From Pseudomonas sp. SJZ079 (GTDB taxonomy: Bacteria > Pseudomonadota > Gammaproteobacteria > Pseudomonadales > Pseudomonadaceae), in NCBI RefSeq assembly GCF_007993865.1, contig NZ_VIUH01000027.1, positions 1 through 61,488 on the forward strand: a stretch of 61,488 nt of DNA, in the 5' to 3' direction. Below, one piece after another: positions 40,214 to 48,983 of this stretch. The notes below the pieces were generated by a model. That model searched no databases. It was not told the DNA's origin and saw only the letters and a list, made by a program, of their open reading frames with translations. Numbering within the stretch: position 1 is the first letter of the stretch; each line of letters begins with the position of its first letter. A program made the translations under genes and the position numbers.

Positions 40214-40597
40214 TCAGGCGTCGTCGTTGGCTTTCAGCAGGCGGTCGTAGCCGGCCTGGTCGAGCAGGGCGGCCACGGCAGCCGCGTCGGTTGGACGGAA
40301 ACGGAAGAACCAGCCCTTGCCCAGCGGGTCTTCGTTGACCAGCTCGGGGCTGCCGTCCAGCTCGGCATTCACTTCGACGATCTCGCCTGCCAGGGGCATG
40401 GCGATGTTGCTGGCGGCTTTGACCGATTCCAGCACCGCGACTTCGTCGCCCTCGCCATAGGTCTGCGGCTCCGGCAGTTGCACGAACACCACATCACCCA
40501 AGGCTTCCTGGGCATAAGCAGTGATGCCGACTGTGACCAAGCCATCTGCGTCCTGGCGCAGCCATTCGTGATCAACGGTAAAACGCAACTCGCTCAT
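40214..40597 (-). CDS. gcvH: Glycine cleavage system H protein
   Basis: A 127-residue lipoyl carrier with the lipoylated Lys60 in AVLESVKAAS and the family start RFTVDHEWLR. It shuttles the aminomethyl group between GcvP and GcvT and electrons to dihydrolipoamide dehydrogenase. It is the first gene of the operon; the long upstream region holds candidate regulator sites. Confidence 0.97.
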   Translation of the reverse strand: MSELRFTVDHEWLRQDADGLVTVGITAYAQEALGDVVFVQLPEPQTYGEGDEVAVLESVKAASNIAMPLAGEIVEVNAELDGSPELVNEDPLGKGWFFRFRPTDAAAVAALLDQAGYDRLLKANDDA

Positions 40598-41263
40598 GTG
40601 AACTCCTCAAGTAGGGGACTCGCCCGATTCTCGTGCGGGCGATGATCAAGGTGCTCGTGCCAGGCAGCGAGCGCTTTGGGGGAAAGCGTTAGCAAGGGCG
40701 GTGCCATTGTTTATTTATCCAATAAAATCAATAACTTATATAAATACAGGGAAGGCATCGCAAGGATCGTTGTATTGAATTCGATACGATGCTGGGAAAT
40801 GTGGCCGTTGAGTGTCTCGTAAAGCCCGTGGTGTCGCGGGTTGGCTGCTCTGTGTCGCTTTCGTGTGGCTTTCGTTACGCCGTATCGATTTCGATACGTT
40901 GGGGGTGGCCCGCGGTGCCCCCGTTGCGTGGGAATGCACTGTGGCAGGGTCAGCGGTTGCTATGGTGTCACGCGGCTCTGTCCCGAGCAGCTGCACACCC
41001 ACGTGTTCCCACCGCCTGGGGCTGGCTGCGCACCGGCTTGGTCGGCTGCGGGGTTGTGCGCAGCGCGCTGTGGATGGCACCGAAGGGCGATTGAATGGCT
41101 ATTGTCGGTTCAGCTCGGCGGGGGTGAACCAACGCTAGTCGGCCTCGCTCAAGTCTTGCCGATGCAGGGTGGCGGACCACAGCCGCAAGCGAGACTGTTG
41201 CTTCGGGTAACGCGCGGCGCGCTGCAGCACGCCGCTATAGCGGTAGCCTCGCCCTATATTGCG
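40598..41263. promoter_or_regulatory. Upstream region of the gcv operon with candidate GcsR sites
   Basis: Two related inverted repeats lie 171-302 bp upstream of gcvH: TGTATTG-AATT-CGATACG (40771-40788) and CGTATCG-ATTT-CGATACG (40881-40898). Both have the seven-four-seven spacing described for P. aeruginosa GcsR sites (TGTAACG-N4-CGTTCCG), but the bases differ in part. The minus strand also has TGGCACG at 40656-40662, matching a sigma-54 -24 element, without a matching -12 GC. An AT-rich stretch (about 40707-40750) could also hold a sigma-70 promoter. No gene is seen in the rest. Confidence 0.55.
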
Positions 41264-41625
41264 CGTCGCAACACTTCGGCCACCGCATCGGCATTGCCGC
41301 ATTGCCGCGTAGCCGCTCGACGCGGCACGCCGCTGTCGGCGGATAGGTTGGTGAGTAGCTGTTCCTCGCCGAGCCGGTTGCCCATCAGCCAGCCAGTGTT
41401 GCGGCCTTAGGCGTCAAAACCAGCGTCTCGGTCTCGCCGATGGCGATGCGCAGTTCGGGGGCTTGGCGTTTCAGCTGGTAGGCGATCCACGAGCCGGTGT
41501 AACTGGCGCCAACGATCGCCACGTTGATCTCCAGGCTGCCCTGCGGTGCCGTGGGCGCTACCTGTGGTGGCGCGGCCTAGTCGAGTCGAGCCATCTATAA
41601 CGCCAAGCGCCGGACGGGCCGGCAT
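41264..41625 (-). pseudogene. Degraded N-terminus of an FAD-dependent oxidoreductase
   Basis: Minus-strand fragments in shifting frames read MPARPAL (ATG at 41623-41625 after GAGGAG), then LEINVAIVGASYTGSWIAYQLKRQAPEL, then GRNTGWLMGNRLGEEQLLTNLSA. These match the NAD/FAD-binding start of DAO-type amine oxidoreductases (PuuB-like; usually GAGYTGLWTAYYLK and GRNGGWLMG). At least two frameshifts are needed to join the pieces, and the C-terminal two-thirds is missing. Confidence 0.75.
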
Positions 41626-41927
41626 CGGTTCACTCCTCAAGCCTCGGAGCGCGTCAGCCTACCCCAGGTAAACCGCGTCGTAGTGGGCCTGCAGACGGCG
41701 CGGCAAGTGCGTCGACAAGGGATCGCGGTGATCTGTCACGGAGTATTCATCCACTCAATAGTAGGTCATTGGGCCGGCTCATACAGCGGCGGGAAAGCGC
41801 CAGCCCAGCAGGGGATTCACTCTTTAGGCTGACAGGGTAAATACCTCTTTCGGGCGCTTATCCACCGGAGGGCGACTGGTTAGCTTGGGGGCCTCAACAC
41901 GAAACCATGCTTTTCCAGGAGAGCCGC
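41626..41927. other. Intergenic, no gene seen
   Basis: A 302-bp region upstream of the DUF1302 gene, presumably its promoter. No specific element identified. Confidence 0.4.
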
Positions 41928-43682
41928 ATGACAACAAGAACAACACATGCCGTCTTCCAGCCTTGCGCGCTGGCCATTGCCGTCGCCTTGGGCTGTGTCG
42001 CGCCGGTCCAGGCCATTACTTTCAATGTCGGCGAACTCGAGGGGCAGTTCGACTCTTCGTTGTCGATTGGGGCCAGCTGGTCGGTGCGCGGAGCGGATCC
42101 AGATTTTGTCGGAATACGTAATGGCGGCCAGGCAGCGTCGCAGACTCAAGACGATGGCCGTCTGAACTTCAAGAAGGGCGAGACCTTCTCGAAGATTTTC
42201 AAGGGTATCCATGACCTCGAACTGAAGTACGGCGATACCGGTGCCTTTATCCGCGGCAAATACTGGTATGACTTCGAGACCAAGGACGAGCATCGGTTGT
42301 TGTATGACATCGACGATCACAACCGCAAAGAGGCGGCTCAGGCTTCCGGCGCGCAGATTCTCGACGCCTTTGTCTACCACAACTACAGCGTCGCCGATAA
42401 GCCGGGCAGCGTGCGGGTCGGCAAGCAGGTGGTCAGCTGGGGTGAGAGTACCTTCATCCAGAACTCGATCAACTCGATCAACCCGGTCGACGCCGCGGCT
42501 TTCCGCCGTCCAGGCGCGGAGATCAAGGAAGGCCTGATTCCGGTCAACATGCTCTACCTGTCGCAGAGCTTGACCGACACCGTCAGCATGGAGGCCTTCT
42601 ATCAGCTGGAATGGGATCAGACCGTCATCGACAACTGTGGCACCTTCTTCGCCGGTGGCGACACCGCCGCCGATGGTTGCGACGATCGCCTGGTAGTGGC
42701 CGGTGCCGACGTCGCCCCCGGAGTGTCGAACAACACCGGTGCGCCGGGCAATCCCGTCTTTATTCCGCGCGCCGGCGACCGCGACGCCAGGGACAGCGGT
42801 CAGTTCGGCGTGGCCATGCGCTGGTTCGCCGAGTCGCTGAACGACACCGAGTTCGGCCTCTACGCGCTCAACTACCATAGCCGCACGCCAAGCGGCAGTT
42901 TTCTCCGCAGCACCAATGGTGCTCCGCAAAATGCTCGCTATTTCCTCGAATACCCGGAGGACATTCGCCTCTACGGCCTGAGCTTCCAGACCAACGTCGG
43001 CGGTACCGCGCTGTCCGGTGAGGTCAGTTATCGGCCGAACATGCCGATCTCGATCAACTCCACCGATCTCACCTTCGCCTCCCTGGCAGTACCTTTCTCG
43101 CCAGTCTTTACCAGCGGCCATGCACGCAACGTCGCGGGTGAGGAAATCAAGGGTTATGTGCGCAAGCCCGTCACTCAGGCTCAGATTACCGCGATCCAGT
43201 TCTTCGATCGGGTGCTGGGCGCCAGCCGCCTGACTCTGGTCGGCGAAGTTGGTTATAACCACGTCAGCGGTATTGACAACGACGTTGGCGAGTTGCGTTT
43301 CGGTCGCGATCCGGTCTTCGGCATCGGTGAAGTCGCCAATAACGCAGTGTGTCGGGGGGCGCTCAACACCGCCAAACCGGATGAGTGTAACGACAAGGGT
43401 TTCTTCACCAGCAGTTCGTGGGGCTACCGTGCACGTGCCAGTGCCGAATACCCCAACGTGATCGCCGGTATCAACCTGACGCCGAGCGTCGCCTGGTCGC
43501 ATGACGTCGATGGTTATGGACCAAACTTCAACGAAGGCAGCAAGGCGATCAGCGTTGGCCTCAACGCCGACTACCAGAACACCTATAACGCCAGCCTCAG
43601 CTACACCGACTTCTTCGGCGGTGAATACACCACCAACACCGACCGCGACTTCGTCGCCCTTAGTTTCGGTATGAATTTCTGA
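41928..43682 (+). CDS. DUF1302 family outer-membrane-associated protein
   Basis: A 584-residue secreted protein with a signal peptide (about residues 1-29, hydrophobic core IAVALGCVAPVQA). After it comes the DUF1302 start, ITFNVGELEGQFDSSLSIGASW. The rest alternates short beta strands rich in Tyr, Asn and Asp and ends in a Phe (LSFGMNF), as beta-barrel proteins do. Cysteine-pairs occur in loops. The ATG at 41928 follows AGGAGAG. It precedes a DUF1329 gene by 28 bp; the two families typically travel together. Function unknown; export or uptake of a hydrophobic compound has been suggested for such loci. Confidence 0.92.
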   Translation: MTTRTTHAVFQPCALAIAVALGCVAPVQAITFNVGELEGQFDSSLSIGASWSVRGADPDFVGIRNGGQAASQTQDDGRLNFKKGETFSKIFKGIHDLELKYGDTGAFIRGKYWYDFETKDEHRLLYDIDDHNRKEAAQASGAQILDAFVYHNYSVADKPGSVRVGKQVVSWGESTFIQNSINSINPVDAAAFRRPGAEIKEGLIPVNMLYLSQSLTDTVSMEAFYQLEWDQTVIDNCGTFFAGGDTAADGCDDRLVVAGADVAPGVSNNTGAPGNPVFIPRAGDRDARDSGQFGVAMRWFAESLNDTEFGLYALNYHSRTPSGSFLRSTNGAPQNARYFLEYPEDIRLYGLSFQTNVGGTALSGEVSYRPNMPISINSTDLTFASLAVPFSPVFTSGHARNVAGEEIKGYVRKPVTQAQITAIQFFDRVLGASRLTLVGEVGYNHVSGIDNDVGELRFGRDPVFGIGEVANNAVCRGALNTAKPDECNDKGFFTSSSWGYRARASAEYPNVIAGINLTPSVAWSHDVDGYGPNFNEGSKAISVGLNADYQNTYNASLSYTDFFGGEYTTNTDRDFVALSFGMNF

Positions 43683-43710
43683 TCAACGACGCGCAAAGGA
43701 TCCGTACACG

Positions 43711-45081
43711 ATGAAAACCACAAGAATCCTGCAAACCGGTGCGCTGGCGCTGACGCTGTTGGCTAGCAGTGTGATGGCCGCGGTCTCCGAACAAGAGGCG
43801 GCGCAACTGGGCACCACCCTGACTCCGCTCGGTGCGGAGAAGGCCGGCAACGCCGACGGCAGCATCCCGGCCTGGGACGGCGGTCTGCCGGCCAACGCCG
43901 GTGCGGTCGATGACAAGGGCTTCCTCGCCGACCCGTTCGGCAGTGAACAGCCGCTGTTCACCATCACCGCGGCGAATGCCGACCAGTACAAGGACAAACT
44001 GTCTCCGGGCCAGTTGGCGATGCTCAAGCGTTACAGCGACAGTTACAAGATCCCGGTCTATCCGACCCATCGCAGCGCCGCGGTGCCCGATGAGATCTAT
44101 GCCGCAGCGAAACGCAGCGCCCTGAATACCACCAGTGTCGACGGTGGCAACGGTCTGCAGAACTTCAGCGACAGTCACTACTACGCCTTCCCGATTCCGA
44201 AGAGCGGGGTCGAGGTGGTGTGGAACCACATCACCCGTTACCGCGGCGGTAACGTCAAGCGCTATATCACCCAGGCCACGCCGCAGACCAACGGCTCCTA
44301 CAGCCTGGTCAAGTTCGAGGACGAGATTGCGTTCCCCGCCGACATGCCTGACGTCGACCCGGCCAAGGCGAGCAACATCCTGCTCTACTTCAAGCAACGG
44401 GTAACCGCACCTTCGCGCCTGGCAGGCAACGTGCTGCTGGTCCACGAGACCATCGATCAGGTCAAGGAGCCGCGCCTGGCGTGGATTTACAACGCCGGTC
44501 AGCGCCGCGTACGGCGTGCCCCTCAGGTGGCCTACGACGGCCCGGGTACCGCTTCCGACGGCATGCGCACCGCGGACAACTTCGACCTGTTCTCCGGCGC
44601 ACCGGATCGCTACGAGTGGAAGCTGGTGGGCAAGAAGGAGATGTACATCCCCTACAACAGCTACAAGCTGGACTCGCCTAAGTTGGCATACGACGATGTG
44701 CTCAAAGCCGGCCACATCAACCAGGACCTGACCCGTTACGAGTTGCACCGGGTGTGGGAAGTCGAGGCTACGCTGAAGTCGGGTGAGCGGCACATCTATG
44801 CCAAGCGCCACATGTACTTCGACGAGGACAGCTGGCAGTTGGCCCTGGTCGACCACTACGACGGTCGCGGCCAGTTGTGGCGCGTGGCCGAAGGGCATGC
44901 CCAGCAGTACTACAACCATGAAATGACGGGCTATACCCTGGAAGCCCTCTACGACATCGTCGCGGGTCGCTACCTGGCCCTGGGCATGAAGAACGAGGAG
45001 AAGAGCTCCTACGTGTTCGGCTTCAAGGCCAGCGCCGCCGACTATACCCCTGCGGCCCTGCGCTCCTCTGGCGTGCGTTGA
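43711..45081 (+). CDS. DUF1329 domain-containing secreted protein
   Basis: A 456-residue exported protein with a cleavable signal peptide (MKTTRILQTGALALTLLASSVMA). DUF1329 features include GTTLTPLGAEKAGNADGSIPAWDGG near the N-terminus and EWKLVGKKEMYIPYNSYK in the centre. The fold is related to LolA/LolB-like lipid-binding periplasmic proteins, so a lipid-carrier role is an inference. It lies 28 bp after DUF1302 and ends in a strong terminator. Confidence 0.93.
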   Translation: MKTTRILQTGALALTLLASSVMAAVSEQEAAQLGTTLTPLGAEKAGNADGSIPAWDGGLPANAGAVDDKGFLADPFGSEQPLFTITAANADQYKDKLSPGQLAMLKRYSDSYKIPVYPTHRSAAVPDEIYAAAKRSALNTTSVDGGNGLQNFSDSHYYAFPIPKSGVEVVWNHITRYRGGNVKRYITQATPQTNGSYSLVKFEDEIAFPADMPDVDPAKASNILLYFKQRVTAPSRLAGNVLLVHETIDQVKEPRLAWIYNAGQRRVRRAPQVAYDGPGTASDGMRTADNFDLFSGAPDRYEWKLVGKKEMYIPYNSYKLDSPKLAYDDVLKAGHINQDLTRYELHRVWEVEATLKSGERHIYAKRHMYFDEDSWQLALVDHYDGRGQLWRVAEGHAQQYYNHEMTGYTLEALYDIVAGRYLALGMKNEEKSSYVFGFKASAADYTPAALRSSGVR

Positions 45082-45112
45082 GGCATAGGCGAATCATCGT
45101 TGCTCCCTAATT

Positions 45113-45138
45113 GGGCGGCCTTCGGGCCGCCTTTTTTA
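45113..45138 (+). terminator. Intrinsic terminator after the DUF1329 gene
   Basis: GGCGGCC (45114-45120) and GGCCGCC (45125-45131) pair around TTCG, followed by six T residues. It ends the DUF1302-DUF1329 transcript and isolates the regulator gene that follows. Confidence 0.92.
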
Positions 45139-45237
45139 TTGGCCATTATCAGGGGTTGTGATACAGCTATCGAATGACCGCATTGGCGGCTAGCCTCAGG
45201 AACACCGGTCCCAGCATAAGAATAATTACGAGTTACC

Positions 45238-47784
45238 ATGACCGCATACGCCTTCTCTACGCCCATCGCTTTGCCGTCCTGTGACAGGAGTGTGCCGCAG
45301 CGGCTGCCTCCAGGGCATATCCAGCGCGAACAGTTGCAACGCAGACTGCTCGAGCAGGATTGCCGTTTGCGCCTGTTGATTGCGCCGGCGGGCTTCGGCA
45401 AGTCGGTGTTACTCGCCGATTGCGCCCGTGCCTGTCCGCCTGACTACACCCCGCTCTGGCTCAACTGTGGTGGCCATACCTGGTCGGCGGCGGAGTTCTG
45501 TCGACACCTGGCCATCGCCCTTGGCTATCCGCAGGCATCTGCCGAGACGCAACTGCTTGCAGCCCTGGAGCGAGAGCAGCGTGCGTTGTGGATCATGCTC
45601 AACGACTACCCGCGCGAGCCCGATGCCGACCTCGATGCTTGTCTCGATAGGCTGATCAGCGTTGCTGCACCCGGCTTGTGCTGGTGGCTCGGCAGTCGGC
45701 GGCGGCCGGCCTGCAACTTGCCACGCTTGCTGCTGGAGGGTGAGTTGTTCGAATTGGGCGCTGCGGACCTGGCGTTCACCGCGGACGAGATTGGCACGTG
45801 GTTGCAGCAGGTGGATCCATCCCGGACGGCCTGGGCCGACAGCCTGGGTGCACTGACCCGTGGCTGGCCGGCGGCGCTGCGCCTGCAGCTGTTGGCCGCC
45901 CAGGGCGAACGCGAGGCCGGTGGCGCGCCGCTATGCGAGGAGCACAGCGCGCTGTTGCGCGACTATATCGAGCACGAAGTGTTGCATGGCCTGTCGGCCG
46001 ACTTGCTACATGCGCTCGGTCAACTGGCGCAGATTCCGCGGTTCAACGCCGAACTCTGCGAGCACCTGCTGGGCGTGGGCGAGGGCGCCGACTGGCTGCA
46101 GGAATTGCGTGCGCGCGGCTTGTTCATCAATGAAGTGGATGGCGCAGCGGATTGGCTCGAGGTGTTCCCGCCGCTGGCCGTTCTGTTGCAGCGTGCTCAG
46201 CCGGCTGGACCCTGCTGCAGTCTGCACCTGCACGCCAGCCAGTGGTTCGCCGCCCAAGGCGATGTGCGCACGGCGCTGGAACACGCGCTCAAGGCCGGAC
46301 AGCCGGAGGTCGCGGCCAGCTTTCTCGAGCGCTTTACCGAAGAGCAGCTGCTGCAGGGCCAGGATCTGGCGCTGATCCTGCGCTGGCGTGGCGAACTGCC
46401 TGAGAGCCTACTGGCCAGCACTCCGCGGCTGATTCTGTTGAATACCTGGGCATTGCTATTGGTTGGGCGCCTGGACGAGGCTGAAGCCTGCGCCGACCAG
46501 CTGGAACGCTTTCAACCACGCGGCGATGCCGAACGCATGCGCGAGCTGTTCGCCCAGTGGCAGGCCTTGCGCGGTATTGCCGCTTATGGCCGAGGCTGTG
46601 CGGCCGAGGCTCGCACTCATCTGCTCGAGGCCCTGGACGTGCTCCCCGAAGGTGCCTGGGCGCAGGCCTTGTTGTGCCGTTCGGTGTTGACCCAGATGGC
46701 CATCGGCGAGGGGCATCTGGAGGAAGCGCAGCATCTCGGTTACGAGGCGTTAAAGCAGGCTCGACGCCAGGGCAGTGCGGTGTTCGAAGCCTTACTGGAG
46801 CTCGATCACGCCTTGCTGTTGGAGTCGCGGGGCGAATTCGTACGTGCCCAGGCGCTGATGCTCAGGGTGCGCGACCAATTGGAGGCGCCGTTGCTGCGAC
46901 AGACCCCGGTGTGGGGGCGTATTTCCCTACGCTTGGGCCGCCTGGCTCTGCGCCAAGGTCACTTGGAGGAGGCCGCCAAGCGACTGCAGGCCGGTCTCGA
47001 TGAAGCCTTGCACTATGGCGATCCTGGCGCTTTCCACGGCTACCTTGGGCTGGCGGAGCTGGCGGCTCGCCAGCAGGATATTCCCGCGGCTTTTGCCCTG
47101 TTGGCCGAAGCCGAGCGCCTGATGCAGCGTCACCGGGTGGCGGACAGCCTCTACCGCGGTGTCCTGCTGCTGGCCAGCAGCCATTTATGGGTGTGGCAGG
47201 GGCATCATGAGCGCGCTCGCGAGGCGGTGAGCCGGGTCCTCAAGCATCGGCAGCGGCTTCAGGCGATGCTGCCTCCACCGTTGTTCCCTGAGCTGGTACC
47301 GCGTTTGCAACATCTGCTGTTACGCCTCGACCTGGAACAGGGCAACGACGTTCGCCAAGCACTACGGGAATTGCTCGATCAGGCTCTGGCCCAGGGTCGC
47401 CAGGCGCTCGCCAGCGAGCTGTGGCTGAGTTATGCCGCGGCCTGCACCGCGTATGCGGACAATGCTGCGGCGCTGTATGCGCGGCAGACGGGGCAGGCCC
47501 TGCGTCAACAGCTGAATTACCACTGTGGCTGGTTCGAGGCGCAGACAAGTCCTGATCTGCCGCTGGACGACAGCGTTGCAGAGGCGCCTGGCACGTTGTT
47601 GAGCTGCCGCGAACTGACGGTGCTGGGGCTGATTGCCCAGGGCTGCTCCAATCAGGAGGTCGCCGAGCAACTGTTCATCTCCCTGCACACAGTGAAAACC
47701 CACGCCCGGCGCATCAACGGTAAGCTCGGCGTGGCGCGCCGCACCCAGGCGGTGGCGCGGGCCAAGGCGCTGGGGTTGTTGTAA
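45238..47784 (+). CDS. MalT-like LuxR-family transcriptional regulator
   Basis: An 848-residue regulator. A P-loop NTPase start near residues 50-60 (LIAPAGFGKSVLLADCA), a long helical TPR-like middle and a C-terminal LuxR HTH (LSCRELTVLGLIAQGCSNQEVAEQLFISLHTVKTHARRINGKLGV, about 783-830) give the MalT/AlkS architecture. Such proteins bind ATP and an inducer, then activate neighbouring operons. It lies immediately downstream of DUF1302-DUF1329 and is the likely controller of that pair. Inducer unknown. Confidence 0.93.
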   Translation: MTAYAFSTPIALPSCDRSVPQRLPPGHIQREQLQRRLLEQDCRLRLLIAPAGFGKSVLLADCARACPPDYTPLWLNCGGHTWSAAEFCRHLAIALGYPQASAETQLLAALEREQRALWIMLNDYPREPDADLDACLDRLISVAAPGLCWWLGSRRRPACNLPRLLLEGELFELGAADLAFTADEIGTWLQQVDPSRTAWADSLGALTRGWPAALRLQLLAAQGEREAGGAPLCEEHSALLRDYIEHEVLHGLSADLLHALGQLAQIPRFNAELCEHLLGVGEGADWLQELRARGLFINEVDGAADWLEVFPPLAVLLQRAQPAGPCCSLHLHASQWFAAQGDVRTALEHALKAGQPEVAASFLERFTEEQLLQGQDLALILRWRGELPESLLASTPRLILLNTWALLLVGRLDEAEACADQLERFQPRGDAERMRELFAQWQALRGIAAYGRGCAAEARTHLLEALDVLPEGAWAQALLCRSVLTQMAIGEGHLEEAQHLGYEALKQARRQGSAVFEALLELDHALLLESRGEFVRAQALMLRVRDQLEAPLLRQTPVWGRISLRLGRLALRQGHLEEAAKRLQAGLDEALHYGDPGAFHGYLGLAELAARQQDIPAAFALLAEAERLMQRHRVADSLYRGVLLLASSHLWVWQGHHERAREAVSRVLKHRQRLQAMLPPPLFPELVPRLQHLLLRLDLEQGNDVRQALRELLDQALAQGRQALASELWLSYAAACTAYADNAAALYARQTGQALRQQLNYHCGWFEAQTSPDLPLDDSVAEAPGTLLSCRELTVLGLIAQGCSNQEVAEQLFISLHTVKTHARRINGKLGVARRTQAVARAKALGLL

Positions 47785-47836
47785 GGCCCGCTGGGCGCAA
47801 GCATGCGGCATCAATCATCATCAGTCCCATCGCCTG

Positions 47837-47910
47837 GGTTAGACGCCTACGCGGTGCTTGGCTCAAACAACCTCTCCGGAGCGACGTAACCTAGCAGCGG
47901 AGCGAGTACC
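47837..47910. repeat. Degraded intergenic repeat
   Basis: GGTTAGACGCCT, ACGTAACCTAGCA and GCGAGT occur here in the same order as a similar string at 57028-57100. It is probably an eroded copy of a dispersed Pseudomonas repeat. Confidence 0.45.
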
Positions 47911-47985
47911 GATGCTGACTGGCGGCGTTAAACGCTGTGCTTCCCCGATCAGAGCGCAGGCCGCTAACCCAGCGAGGATGTGCGC

Positions 47986-48789
47986 CTAGTGCAGTGCCGG
48001 TGTGGCGCCCAACTGGCGCAAGCGCTCGCCGAGCAGCATGCGCTGCGCCGGGTCATCGCACAGCAGCAGCGCGTGTTCCAGGTCGAAGCGTTCGGCATGC
48101 GGGCACTCCAGGCGCTGGTACAACTCGGCGCGGGCCAGGTGATCGGCGACCGTCGGGGCGCCCAGTTGCAGCACGCGCTCGGCATCTTTCAGGGCCGCCA
48201 GATAGTCCTCGGCCAACAGGTGCAGCTGGCGCAGGTTGCGCGACAGCCGTTGCAGCATGTCGGCGGCCGTGCAGCCGAGCAGGTGGCTGGCCGCTAGTTC
48301 GGTGTTGGCGCCGAGCTGCTGGCTGAGCAGTTCGCGGCAGTCGCGGGGGTACAGGCGGCGACCGCCGCAGGGGTCGAGCAGGTGGTCGGCGCCGGGCACG
48401 CGCAGCAGAAAATAACCGGGAAAATTCACCCCCTGCAGGGGAATCTCCAGGCGTCGTGCCAGCTCCAGGGCAATCAATGCCAGCGACAAGGGTTGCCCGC
48501 GGCGACGCTGCAGGACCTGGTGCAGCAAGGCCGCTTGAGGGCGCAGCGGGCTGCCGCTGTCTTCGTGAAAACCCAGTTCGCTGAGGCGCCGCAGCAGGGG
48601 TTGCGCCAGCTCCTTGGCGGGTAACAGGGGCAGGCCGGCGCCGACCTGGTGCTGCAAACCGGCGAAGTCGCCGAGTACCTGCGCCGGCTGTAGCGCCGGA
48701 TCATGTTCGGCGGCTATCCACAGCGCCGCCTCGAACAGTGCAGGCGGCTCGCGGTCGAGGCAAGCAAGGCAAGTCTGGCGCGGGTTCAT
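47986..48789 (-). CDS. SirB1/transglutaminase-like family protein
   Basis: A 267-residue protein starting MNPRQTCLACLDR (an alternative ATG is two codons upstream at 48795). The transglutaminase-like SirB1 core is visible in LLHQVLQRRRGQPLSLALIALELARRLEIPLQGVNFPGYFLLRV. The C-terminal part is TPR-like. Catalytic residues of a transglutaminase are not obvious, so it may be non-catalytic. It is divergent from leucine dehydrogenase. Confidence 0.88.
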   Translation of the reverse strand: MNPRQTCLACLDREPPALFEAALWIAAEHDPALQPAQVLGDFAGLQHQVGAGLPLLPAKELAQPLLRRLSELGFHEDSGSPLRPQAALLHQVLQRRRGQPLSLALIALELARRLEIPLQGVNFPGYFLLRVPGADHLLDPCGGRRLYPRDCRELLSQQLGANTELAASHLLGCTAADMLQRLSRNLRQLHLLAEDYLAALKDAERVLQLGAPTVADHLARAELYQRLECPHAERFDLEHALLLCDDPAQRMLLGERLRQLGATPALH

Positions 48790-48983
48790 GGACACCTCCT
48801 GTGATAGCTCTGTTGTAACCGGCTGCCTGCGTCGCGTCTATGGCGCTTCAGCAGATAGTTTCTCAGTCGCCCTGCCGCTTATGCAGGTTGGCGTTGCTCG
48901 TCGGCAGGCTTATGCGTGGTCGAGCGGGCACCTTCAGGGACGCTGCCTATACTGGCTGTAATCATCACTAAGGGAGCCGTAGC

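Noticed and set aside
40650..40670. Sigma-54 promoter for gcvH
   Set aside because: The -24 element TGGCACG is present but the base pair expected 10 bases later is TT, not GC; I mention it only as a partial match.
41880..43502. A 540-codon antisense frame over the DUF1302 gene
   Set aside because: No signal peptide or domain; the sense gene has a signal sequence, an RBS and clear family features.
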